Origin: Pseudomonas sp. PSB18
GTDB taxonomy: Bacteria > Pseudomonadota > Gammaproteobacteria > Pseudomonadales > Pseudomonadaceae
NCBI RefSeq assembly: GCF_014596565.1
Contig: NZ_NOIN01000007.1
Span: 186,001-250,000 of the forward strand
DNA length: 64,000 bases
Reading direction: 5' to 3'
This document shows, piece by piece, positions 43,003-51,224 of the stretch (position 1 is its first letter; each line of letters begins with the position of its first letter). The position numbers and the translations under genes were made by a program. The notes beneath the pieces were generated by a model. That model saw only the letters and a program-made list of their open reading frames with translations, searched no databases and had not been told where the DNA came from.

Positions 43003-43373
43003 CAGTCGACCCTCGAGCTGCTTGTAATAGCTCGCAGCTTAAGTGTTCATAAGCTATTCGTCATTGGGTTCTTTAGCTGAATTTTCTGGCTTATTTGATT
43101 CTCATCTCATGGGACTGGATCGCGCTCAATGGGATGTTTTCCATCGCCAACTTCCTGTAGTCCTACGCCGAGTTTGCCCCTGCCAATCCCGTCATCAGCG
43201 TGTGATTTTTCGAGATTTGGGCTGCTAGAAATTAGATTGGGGGCATCCTTTTCAAACCATCCAAAGCATGCCCTCAGATATGCCCCCAATGTAGCAATCC
43301 ACTGGAGGTGGATGGATCTCCATGGTCTATGAAAAGGCAGAAATGATCAGATAAACAGCCCGCCAGATGGCTT
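43003..43373. other. Gene-free right end of the island
   Basis: I see no supportable gene in these 371 bases. Short frames on both strands are interrupted and lack start sites. Near the right side are TGGGGGCA (43238-43245) and the pair TGCCCTCA/TGCCCCCA (43269-43288), matching the repeats at 27158-27177. The stretch ends at the stop codon of the intact LysR gene. Confidence 0.5.
43269..43288. repeat. Direct repeat TGCCCTCA/TGCCCCCA, 12-bp period, right island end
   Basis: TGCCCTCA (43269-43276), GATA, TGCCCCCA (43281-43288). It has the same unit, spacing and orientation as the pair at 27158-27177. It lies about 85 bp from the end of the intact lysR gene, where an integrase arm site would be expected. 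Confidence 0.5.
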
Positions 43374-44288
43374 CTATAGACTCTCAGGGTCGCCAAAGAA
43401 CATCTGAATCCGCGACCGCAGCCAGCGCTCCCCCGGGTCATTGTCCTGGGACCCACGCCAAGCCATGTGCAGTTCAAAGCTGCGCACCGGGATCGGTGGG
43501 TCTTCGGCGCGCACGCCGCCGGCGGCGGTCAGCGCGTCAGCGGTGTAGTCGGGGACGGTGGCGACGATGTCCGTGCCTGCCAGCAAGGTGCTCAGCCCAT
43601 TGAATTGCGGCACAGCCAGTACCACATGGCGCTTGCGACCGAGTTTTTCCAGCTCTTCATCGATGAACCCGCTCAGATCACCGGCGAAGGACACCAGGGC
43701 GTGAGGACGTGCGCAGAATTCGTCCAGGGTCAGTTGCCCCGGCGCTGTGTCGGCCCGCAACACCTTGGGCGAGCTGCGGCGCAGGACCTTGCGCTTGGCG
43801 TTGGCCGGCAGGTCGTCGGTGTAGCTGACGCCGATGGATATTTCGCCGGACGCCAGCAGGCTCGGCATCAGGATGTAGTTGACGCGACGCACCACCAGCA
43901 CGATGCCAGGGGCTTCGGCACGCAGGCGCTTGAGCAGCATCGGCAGCAAGGCGAATTCGGCGTCGTCCGACAGGCCGATGCGAAACACCGAGGTGCTGGT
44001 GGCCGGGTCGAATTCCGCCGCGCGGCTGACCGCCGTGGAAATCGAATCCAGGGCCGGGGAGAGCAGGGCGAAGATTTCCACCGCCCGGGCCGAGGGTTCC
44101 ATGCTGCGCCCGGTGCGCACGAACAACGGGTCATCGAACAGGCTACGCAGGCGCGACAGCGCGGCGCTGATGGCCGGCTGGCCGAGGAACAGTTTCTCGG
44201 CGGCGCGGGTCACGCTGCGTTCATGCATCAGTGTTTCGAATACGATCAACAGGTTCAGGTCGACACGACGCAGGTCATTGCGATTCAT
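43374..44288 (-). CDS. LysR-family regulator (NodD-like group), intact; putative integration target
   Basis: LysR regulator of 304 residues. The N-terminus VDLNLLIVFETLMHERSVTR and the HTH GQPAISAALSRLRSLFDDPL are typical of the NodD/LeuO-like branch. The C-terminus WLRSRIQMFFGDPESL is repeated as orphan tails at 27080 and 16297. The gene is divergent from a quinone-oxidoreductase gene, with about 256 bp between, and may control it. Integration into its 3' end would leave the protein whole, because the element would bring a replacement tail. Confidence 0.9.
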   Translation of the reverse strand: MNRNDLRRVDLNLLIVFETLMHERSVTRAAEKLFLGQPAISAALSRLRSLFDDPLFVRTGRSMEPSARAVEIFALLSPALDSISTAVSRAAEFDPATSTSVFRIGLSDDAEFALLPMLLKRLRAEAPGIVLVVRRVNYILMPSLLASGEISIGVSYTDDLPANAKRKVLRRSSPKVLRADTAPGQLTLDEFCARPHALVSFAGDLSGFIDEELEKLGRKRHVVLAVPQFNGLSTLLAGTDIVATVPDYTADALTAAGGVRAEDPPIPVRSFELHMAWRGSQDNDPGERWLRSRIQMFFGDPESL

Positions 44289-44544
44289 CTGGGGTCCTGG
44301 CAGATTCGGCGAGCTTGACGTGAGCGGTCATATGCGAACAATGACCGGCATGAATCTTACGGGGAAAGACTGGTACTCTGCACTGGCTAAATGAATTTTT
44401 GTAGGATTTGCCCTAGGGGGCTGATTGATTTTCTTGCTGCGGAATCAATGACAGGCATGTCGACTATTAATAGCCACTGATGGTCTTGGGTACAAAGCCC
44501 GGATAGAGTTCATGGCATTAGAGGTTACTTTGACGAGGTTTGCG

Positions 44545-45570
44545 ATGTCCCGCACGATCCGTTTTCACAAGTTTGGTGGTGCCGAGGTGCTCAAATGCGA
44601 AGAGCAGCCGGCGGCTCTTCCTGCGCCAGGAGAAGTGCAGGTCCGTGTCGAAGCGATCGGCATCAGTTGGCATGACACCCTGTGGCGCCAGAACCTGGCG
44701 CCGTCCCAGGCTCGCCTGCCTTCCGGCCTGGGTCATGAAATGGCCGGCGTGGTAACGGCGGTCGGGGACGGTGTCGACGATCTGGCCGTGGGCGACAAGG
44801 TCGCCAGCTTCCCCGCGCAAAGTGCGAACGATTATCCGGTGTACGGTGAGATCATCGTGCTGCCGCGCACCGCGCTGACCCGATACCCGGATGTCTTGAG
44901 CCCGATCGAAGCCGCGGTGCACTACACGCCGCTGTTGGTCGCCTATTTTGCCTACGTCGACCTGGCGCGGGTCAAACCCGGGCAGTTCGCCCTGGTCACC
45001 GATGCCAGCCACTGCGCGGGCCCTTCCTTCGTACAGCTCGGCAAGGCGCTGGGTGTACGGGTGATCGCGGCCACCAAGACCGCTGACGAGCGCGAGTACC
45101 TGTTGTCCCTGGGGGCCGAGAAAGTCATCGTCACGGAAGAGCAGGACTTGCTGATGCAGATCAACAAGCTCACCGACAATCGTGGCGTCGACGTGGTGTT
45201 CGACGGCCTGGGCGGGCCGCAGATGTCGCTGCTCGGCGATGTCCTGGCCCCACGAGGCAGCCTGGTGTTGTATGGCCTGCAAGGAGGAAACCAGACACCG
45301 TTCCCGGCCTGCGCGGCGTTCCAGAAGAACATTCAGTTCTTCGTGCATTGTATCGGCAATTTCACCGGCAAGCCGGAACTGGGCATCATCCAGGACCAGG
45401 CGGCGGTGCAGCGGGCACTGCGCGATATCAATCAATTGACTGCCGACCGCGTCCTGTTGCCACTCAAGACCCGGGTCTTTCCGTTCGCCGAGTTTGTCGA
45501 GGCTCATCGTTACATGGACGAATGTCCTTGCCGTGAGCGCGTTGCCCTTCAGGTTGTCGATCCCGCCTGA
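44545..45570 (+). CDS. Zinc-less MDR oxidoreductase / quinone oxidoreductase-like
   Basis: NADP-dependent medium-chain dehydrogenase of 341 residues. GLGHEMAGVVTAVGDGVDDLAVGDKV is the family core, and the cofactor fold follows near residues 150-190 (ALVTDASHCAGPSFVQLGKA) with RGVDVVFDGLGGPQ. The structural-zinc cysteines are absent, as in quinone oxidoreductases and crotonyl-like reductases. Start ATG 44545 has GAGG 7 bp upstream. It is divergent from the LysR gene. Confidence 0.85.
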   Translation: MSRTIRFHKFGGAEVLKCEEQPAALPAPGEVQVRVEAIGISWHDTLWRQNLAPSQARLPSGLGHEMAGVVTAVGDGVDDLAVGDKVASFPAQSANDYPVYGEIIVLPRTALTRYPDVLSPIEAAVHYTPLLVAYFAYVDLARVKPGQFALVTDASHCAGPSFVQLGKALGVRVIAATKTADEREYLLSLGAEKVIVTEEQDLLMQINKLTDNRGVDVVFDGLGGPQMSLLGDVLAPRGSLVLYGLQGGNQTPFPACAAFQKNIQFFVHCIGNFTGKPELGIIQDQAAVQRALRDINQLTADRVLLPLKTRVFPFAEFVEAHRYMDECPCRERVALQVVDPA

Positions 45571-45580
45571 TTCCCGTCTC

Positions 45581-45632
45581 GCGCAAGAGTCATTGTCCCT
45601 GGCTCTTGCGCTGCCTCTGGCCCGATCGGGCC
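45581..45632 (+). terminator. Tandem hairpins after the oxidoreductase
   Basis: The first stem, GCGCAAGAG/CTCTTGCGC (45581-45611), has a 13-base loop. It is followed by the palindrome GGCCCGATCGGGCC (45619-45632) and then GCCTTTCTT. The second hairpin with its T-containing tail is the better terminator. Confidence 0.6.
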
Positions 45633-45814
45633 GCCTTTCTTCCTTCCTGCTTCAGCCCCTCCCAACGACAATGCGTGGGTGTCCGGCTGTCCGTCCACAA
45701 CGAGCCCGTTTACCTGGCGGGCAACTGAACTGGTTTTTGCCCTCAATCTGTATCTTCTAATCATTATTGAAGTCCTGATAATTGAATGCTGGTTTTCAGC
45801 TCAAGGAAGAAGTC

Positions 45815-46099
45815 ATGGCTCAATACATGTTTCCGGAAAGGCTTGATCCTCCATTGTCTGTTCAAGAAGCTTCGGACGTTAATGGAGGCAGGGCCTTTTA
45901 TCGATTATCGGAAAAACAGTGCGAGGTAAGCGGCCAATTAAAGTTCGGCAAGTTCGTTATTTCTCGTGCTCATTGTCTGTGGGACGCTGTCGGAATTCTC
46001 CTAGGACGCATCGTAGGATTCACAAGGCCCAGTGATTTCGCGGCTTTCAGGCTTGATCGAAAAAGTCGGCGGCCGATCTCCTATGTATGTATCAAATAA
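45815..46099 (+). CDS. Small hypothetical protein
   Basis: Predicted protein of 94 residues, starting MAQYMFPERLDPPLSVQEAS with AAGGAAG about 6 bp upstream. It is rich in Arg and Lys toward the C-terminus (FRLDRKSRRPISYVCIK) and has a short hydrophobic run (DAVGILLGRIVGF). No family is recognised. Base composition is lower in GC than the flanks, consistent with acquired DNA. The start site supports a real gene, but expression is unproven. Confidence 0.5.
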   Translation: MAQYMFPERLDPPLSVQEASDVNGGRAFYRLSEKQCEVSGQLKFGKFVISRAHCLWDAVGILLGRIVGFTRPSDFAAFRLDRKSRRPISYVCIK

Positions 46100-46229
46100 T
46101 TACGACGAGCAAAGCTCGAGCGTATTGCTAATACTCTTCGCAGTAGTGAAATAAGTCTTTCATCCGAACACGTCGCGCGATCACGTGGGTGGGTGCGGCA
46201 CTGATATTTGAACTTCCAGGTAAATGGTT

Positions 46230-47717
46230 ATGAGCGCAATTCATGAGCAGGCAATGATTCACGTGTATCAACAGATACTGCAGCGGCTGTTGGGTTTTTA
46301 TTCCCGTGCGGAGCGTACGGCGTTGCAGCTTTTGATCCAGCGTCTGATCGTCGCCGCTGGTGGCATTGAGCGGATCGGTGATTACCGTGTACTGACGGTC
46401 CTGAACGGGAGCCGGGACAGCTTTTACGTGCTGACGGCCCTGCGGGCCGCGCAACTGAGCATCGCCGGCAGGAATCCCGTGACCTTCGACCTGCGGGTCG
46501 CCACGCCACGGCTGAGCGAGACCACCCAGGCGACCCTGGAAAACATCCATCGTTGCTATAGCGCGCTGTTCGTCTATGACGATCCCCGGGTAGAGCTGCT
46601 GATGGCGGATAACCGCGAAGTGGTGCCGTTCAACCACAGGCAACCATTGTCGGTGGCCGGACACGAGTCCAACCGCATGGACATGTTGGTCCTGGGTCAC
46701 CTTCGCTCGGTCGACAGCCCTTTGGAGATTGGTGATGACGGCTACCTGGCCATGGCGGAGTTCTACCGTCACATGGCTCGCTGGGAGTCGGGGGTGGACT
46801 CCCTGGTCAGCAGCGATACGCCGCGCCAGCAGAGACAGTTCATGGCGGGCCTGCGACGTGCGACCCGCAAGATCGGCTTGGGTATCGAAACGACCACCAC
46901 CTTCGACAACCTCTTTACGCAGCTCGATACCCTGGGCGACGATCTCTATCGGCATTTCTATGGGCCGCACCGCTTCGGCACGTGGAAACCCGAGGGCCAT
47001 TTCGAAGCATGCCGGCGGGTAGGGCACATCGGCATCGATGACCTGATCGTCGATCGCTGCGAAGAAATGAACTGGCTGCTGTTCAGTGAGTTCCTGAGGG
47101 TACGGACCGACGACCTCATCGCTTCGGCACCGGAAAACGAATACCTCAGTCCGTTGCTGTCGGCCCATTTGCATGGCCTGCAGGCGGCTTGCCTGCAGGG
47201 ACGCAGTTACGAAGCGGGCTACGGTGACTATGTGCAGCGGGCAATCATGATCATGCATCGCAAGCAACTGCCGGAACACGTCTGCGAACAGGCCCGGGAG
47301 CTGTTCGGCCCGCCTTCGGCCATTGCGGAGCGCCGAGCCCAGGCCGCCGCCGAAGCGCAAACGACCCTGGGACTCAACGAGGCGCAATTGGTGTGCATGC
47401 TGTTCGCCCCCTTTGTCGAGAGGGGCGCGGGGCTGGAGCATTTCCTGCGTTGTTGTCACCCCGGCATGCTGGTGGCGATGCCGGACCTGCACAAGGCCAT
47501 GCAGGGCGCGACAGTCGCCGATCAGGTGGCGCAATGGATGGTGGATGTCAGCGGCCTGTCGATCGACATGCTCGGCAGGCTCTATGGGGCGAGCGTAGCG
47601 TTACCGGAATACGAAAACACCTTGGGAACCGACCCGCAACAGGCTGTCGACAACGCCGATACCGAAGCGCCCGGGTTGGACAGCGATGGCCTGCGCGAAG
47701 GCTCGGGCAGATATTGA
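46230..47717 (+). CDS. Hypothetical protein of 495 residues, family not recognised
   Basis: A long, well-coded gene with GC-rich third positions, AGG 9 bp before ATG 46230 and a second ATG six bases upstream. It has no signal peptide or membrane helices. It appears largely alpha-helical, with an N-terminal helical part (YQQILQRLLGFYSRAERTAL), a beta-containing middle (DPRVELLMADNREVVPF) and a C-terminal part rich in Ala/Glu helices. I cannot assign a family or active site. It precedes a MocR-type regulator gene by about 100 bp on the same strand, so the two may form a unit. Confidence 0.75.
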   Translation: MSAIHEQAMIHVYQQILQRLLGFYSRAERTALQLLIQRLIVAAGGIERIGDYRVLTVLNGSRDSFYVLTALRAAQLSIAGRNPVTFDLRVATPRLSETTQATLENIHRCYSALFVYDDPRVELLMADNREVVPFNHRQPLSVAGHESNRMDMLVLGHLRSVDSPLEIGDDGYLAMAEFYRHMARWESGVDSLVSSDTPRQQRQFMAGLRRATRKIGLGIETTTTFDNLFTQLDTLGDDLYRHFYGPHRFGTWKPEGHFEACRRVGHIGIDDLIVDRCEEMNWLLFSEFLRVRTDDLIASAPENEYLSPLLSAHLHGLQAACLQGRSYEAGYGDYVQRAIMIMHRKQLPEHVCEQARELFGPPSAIAERRAQAAAEAQTTLGLNEAQLVCMLFAPFVERGAGLEHFLRCCHPGMLVAMPDLHKAMQGATVADQVAQWMVDVSGLSIDMLGRLYGASVALPEYENTLGTDPQQAVDNADTEAPGLDSDGLREGSGRY

Positions 47718-47813
47718 GGGGGGCGGTTTGACGGCTTCACCCACCTCGTATCCGGCCACCGCTGCTGGGGTTCCGCCGCGGCCGGTCGCGGCCCCTCCAA
47801 TGGGTCCGAAGCC

Positions 47814-49211
47814 ATGAAGGGCTCGCGGGAAACGGATTTTGCCTACCAGGCGGTCTATCGCTACCTGACGGCCCTGATCAGCGAGCTGGGTAGCGAGGCC
47901 CGGGTTCGATTGCCGTCGTTACGGCAACTGGCCGACCGGTTGAACGTGTCGATCTCTACTATCCAGTACGCCTATTCGCTATTGGAAAAGGAAGGGCGGG
48001 TCTACTCGATAGCCAAGTCCGGCTACTACGCGCTGCCAGTGCCCAGTGTGGTCGCCCTGGGCGGCGGTGACGATCTGCTCGAGACGCTCTATGTCAATGC
48101 GCGGCGACCGGGCATGCTGGTGCTCAGCGCGGACGAACCGGCGTCGATGCAACCCCTGGACAGCCCGCTGTTGCTACTCGAACGCGAGCTGCTGCGCCAG
48201 TACCCGCGCGCCTCCCAGATGCCTTCGCAACCCTGGGGCGAGCTGGAACTGCGCGCTGCCTTGGCGGCCCGTTACACCTCCTCGCCGGCGCGCTGTTGGA
48301 AGGCCGATGATGTGTATATCGGTGCCGATCTGCGTGGCGTGCTGGAGATCCTGATCGCCGTGCTGGCGCTCAGGGGCGCCACGGTGCTGGTCGAATCGCC
48401 CTGCGACTGGACGATCCTGCGCTTGCTGCAGGCGGCCGACGTCAAGGTGATCGAGCTGCCGTTGTTGGCGGACGGCGGCATCAGTCTCGAGCAACTGGAG
48501 CAACTCCTGCAGAATGAAACCGTGCGCCTGGTGGTGCTGTCTTCGGTGTTGAGCATGCCGAGAGGGACGCCTGTTCCTGAGGACAACCGCCGGGCTGTGG
48601 CGGGTTTGCTGGAGGAGCACGGTACCTGGGTGCTGGAGAACGACAGCTACACGGACCTGATATTCGAAGCCGGGGTCGTGCCTTTTCGCGACCTGCTCGA
48701 CCCTGACCGGCTGATCGTCTATTCCACTTTCGAGAAAACCATCGGCCCGGAGGCGCCGTATGGTTATGTGCTGTCGCGTCAATTGACCCTGCAACTGCAG
48801 CGGCATTTCCTGCTGCGCGCGTTTCGCCTGTCGCCCATTCGGCAGAAGGCCATCGCCCGCTTGTACAGCAACGGTCGGATCGACCAGCATCTGCTGGTGT
48901 TGCGGCGGTTGTTGCGTGAAAGCGCGATCTCGACGATGCAATTGCTGCGGGAGCGGCTAGGGGACAGTTTGCAGTGGGTTGAAGCCCAGGGCGGCGCGAC
49001 AATCTGGATTCGATCGTCGCGCCGGGTGGACCTGCGGCAGGTTTTCCAGCGTTTGCTGGCCCAGCGCATCGTTATCGCCCCTGGCGAACTGTTCAGTATC
49101 CAGGGGCTCTATACCCAGCATTTGCGCCTGACGCATGCCTTGAGTGGTGCAATCGACCTGGATACGACGCTCTGCGCGTTGGCCGATGCGTTGCGGCTTG
49201 AGCAATCGTGA
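47814..49211 (+). CDS. MocR-type regulator (GntR HTH fused to aminotransferase fold)
   Basis: Fusion protein of 465 residues. The N-terminal GntR winged helix is about residues 10-75 (LPSLRQLADRLNVSISTIQY, then LEKEGRVYSIAKSGYYALP). The fold-type I aminotransferase-like domain is about 100-460. The PLP lysine is preserved in YSTFEKTIGPEAPYGYVLS, where the residue before it is Glu rather than the usual Ser. Such proteins normally use PLP or an amino compound as effector rather than catalysing transamination. It may control itself or the upstream unknown gene. Confidence 0.88.
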   Translation: MKGSRETDFAYQAVYRYLTALISELGSEARVRLPSLRQLADRLNVSISTIQYAYSLLEKEGRVYSIAKSGYYALPVPSVVALGGGDDLLETLYVNARRPGMLVLSADEPASMQPLDSPLLLLERELLRQYPRASQMPSQPWGELELRAALAARYTSSPARCWKADDVYIGADLRGVLEILIAVLALRGATVLVESPCDWTILRLLQAADVKVIELPLLADGGISLEQLEQLLQNETVRLVVLSSVLSMPRGTPVPEDNRRAVAGLLEEHGTWVLENDSYTDLIFEAGVVPFRDLLDPDRLIVYSTFEKTIGPEAPYGYVLSRQLTLQLQRHFLLRAFRLSPIRQKAIARLYSNGRIDQHLLVLRRLLRESAISTMQLLRERLGDSLQWVEAQGGATIWIRSSRRVDLRQVFQRLLAQRIVIAPGELFSIQGLYTQHLRLTHALSGAIDLDTTLCALADALRLEQS

Positions 49212-49301
49212 GAGGGGCAAGGGATCGAACCCATCGCGCCACGGTCGAACTGTCAGTAAACTGCATCCCATTTCCCAAGCCACTCCACCCAGAGGTTTTG
49301 C

Positions 49302-50948
49302 ATGACAGTCAGTCCATTTGCGGGCAAGCCGGCACCGGCAGAGTTGTTGATCGATATCCCGCGACTGGTGACGGCCTATTACACCGGCCGGCCCGATGCC
49401 TCGATCGCGACCCAGCGTGTGGCTTTCGGCACCTCGGGTCACCGTGGCAGTTCCTTCGACCTGGGGTTCAACGAATGGCACGTGCTGGCTATCAGTCAGG
49501 CCATCTGCCTGTACCGTGAAGCCCAGGGCATCGATGGCCCCTTGTTCGTCGGCATCGACACCCATGCGCTGTCTACCCCTGCCGGTGCCAGTGCACTGGA
49601 GGTGCTGGCCGCCAACGGCGTGACCGTGATGATTGCCGAAGGCGATGAGTACACCCCGACGCCGGCGGTTTCCCACGCGATCATCTGTTACAACCGGGGG
49701 CGCACCACGGGCCTGGCGGACGGTATTGTCATCACGCCGTCCCATAACCCGCCGCAGAGTGGCGGCTACAAGTACAACCCCACCAACGGTGGCCCGGCCG
49801 ATACCCATATCACCAAGTGGATCGAGGCCAAGGCCAACGAACTGCTGGTCAACCAGCTGGCCGGCGTCAAGCGCATCAGTTACGAGCAGGCCCTGAAGGC
49901 CGAGACCACGCACCGTCACGACTACCTCAACACCTACGTGGCGGACCTGGTCAATGTCATCGATTTCGATGCCATCCGCGCCGCCGGGTTGCGTCTGGGT
50001 GTCGACCCGCTGGGTGGAGCAGGGGTGCGCTACTGGCCGGCCATTGCCGAACATTACCGTCTCGACCTGGACGTGGTGAATACCCAGGTGGATTCGACGT
50101 TCCGCTTCATGACGGTCGACTGGGACGGGCAGATCCGCATGGATCCTTCTTCCAGCCATGCCATGCAGGGGCTGATCGGCCTGAAGGAGCGTTTCGACGT
50201 GGCCTTCGCCTGTGACCCGGATCACGACCGCCACGGCATCGTGACACCCTCCGGCGGTCTGCTGGCACCGAACAACTACCTGGCGGTCTCCATCGATTAC
50301 CTGTTCCAGAACCGTCCGCAATGGCGCGCCGATGCCGGCGTCGGCAAGACGGTGGTGAGCAGCGGGCTGATCGACCGCGTGGCCAAGCGCCTGGGACGTC
50401 GTCTTTATGAAGTACCGGTAGGTTTCAAGTGGTTCGCCGATGGGCTGTTCGACGGTTCTCTGGGCTTCGGCGGCGAGGAAAGCGCCGGTGCTTCGTTCCT
50501 GCGCAAGGACGGTGGAGTATGGAGTACCGACAAGGATGGCCTGATCCCGGCGTTGCTGGCGGCTGAAATGACCGCTCGCACCGGTCGCGACCCAAGCCAG
50601 GCCTACCGTGCCCTGACGGACGAACTGGGCGAGCCGTTCTCGGTACGCGTCGATGCCAAGGCTACGCCCCAGCAGAAGGCCCTGTTGAGCAAGCTCTCGC
50701 CGGATCAGGTCGCGTCTACCCAGTTGGCCGGCGAGGCGATCCAAAGCATTCTCAGCCACGCACCGGGGAACGATCAGGCCATCGGTGGCCTGAAGGTGAT
50801 GACCGAAAACGGCTGGTTCGCGGCGCGTCCATCCGGCACCGAGGACATCTACAAGATCTACGCTGAAAGCTTCATTGGCGACGAGCACCTCAAGAAGTTG
50901 GTGAGCGAGGCGCAGACGCTGGTGGATGGCGCTATCAGCGGCAAGTGA
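49302..50948 (+). CDS. pgm: Phosphoglucomutase (alpha-D-glucose phosphate-specific)
   Basis: Cytoplasmic enzyme of 548 residues interconverting glucose 1-phosphate and glucose 6-phosphate. The catalytic phosphoserine is in ITPSHNPPQSGG near residue 146, the metal-binding loop in DPDHDRHGIV, the sugar-specificity loop in GGEESAGASF and the phosphate-binding C-terminal loop in RPSGTEDIYK. The N-terminal VAFGTSGHRGSS is diagnostic. The length matches Escherichia coli Pgm. It stands as a single gene followed by a REP cluster. It supplies precursors for glycogen, trehalose and surface polysaccharide. Confidence 0.95.
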   Translation: MTVSPFAGKPAPAELLIDIPRLVTAYYTGRPDASIATQRVAFGTSGHRGSSFDLGFNEWHVLAISQAICLYREAQGIDGPLFVGIDTHALSTPAGASALEVLAANGVTVMIAEGDEYTPTPAVSHAIICYNRGRTTGLADGIVITPSHNPPQSGGYKYNPTNGGPADTHITKWIEAKANELLVNQLAGVKRISYEQALKAETTHRHDYLNTYVADLVNVIDFDAIRAAGLRLGVDPLGGAGVRYWPAIAEHYRLDLDVVNTQVDSTFRFMTVDWDGQIRMDPSSSHAMQGLIGLKERFDVAFACDPDHDRHGIVTPSGGLLAPNNYLAVSIDYLFQNRPQWRADAGVGKTVVSSGLIDRVAKRLGRRLYEVPVGFKWFADGLFDGSLGFGGEESAGASFLRKDGGVWSTDKDGLIPALLAAEMTARTGRDPSQAYRALTDELGEPFSVRVDAKATPQQKALLSKLSPDQVASTQLAGEAIQSILSHAPGNDQAIGGLKVMTENGWFAARPSGTEDIYKIYAESFIGDEHLKKLVSEAQTLVDGAISGK

Positions 50949-50956
50949 TGTGTGTG

Positions 50957-51080
50957 TGTGGGAGTGAGCTTGCTCGCGATAGCAGTGGGTCAGGTTGCAT
51001 CGATGTTGGATGTGCCGACGTCATCGCGAGCAAGCTCGGCTCCCACAATACACACCTGTGGGAGCGAGCCTGCTCGCGAT
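50957..51080. repeat. Three REP palindromes (second REP class)
   Basis: Units at 50957-50980 (GGGAGTGAGCTTGCTCGCGA), 51023-51047 (inverted) and 51057-51080 (direct). All are variants of GGGAGCGAGCCTGCTCGCGAT. The first two form an inverted pair and the third is a single unit. They fill the space between pgm and the helicase gene and may act in mRNA end protection. Confidence 0.85.
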
Positions 51081-51224
51081 AGTGGTGGTTCAGACCACAA
51101 TCATGTCGATGCGACACCACTTTCAGTTCATCGCCTAACCCCATGACTTAAAAGCTTTTGGGTGGCACTCCTCGGCAAATACAGACACCATAGGGCATGG
51201 TTCTGAACACCGGAGTCCCAAAGC

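Noticed and set aside
43043..43332. Small frames in the gap between LysE and LysR genes
   Set aside because: They lack start sites, are short on both strands and overlap the repeat elements.
46128..47534. Large antisense frame opposite the unknown 495-residue gene
   Set aside because: The plus-strand frame has the ribosome site, continuous codon bias and operon context; the antisense is Gln/His/Arg-rich shadow.
48957..50888. Long open frame antisense to pgm and the MocR gene end
   Set aside because: It is a shadow of strongly coded GC-rich genes on the other strand; it has no domain signature and overlaps the pgm catalytic motifs completely.
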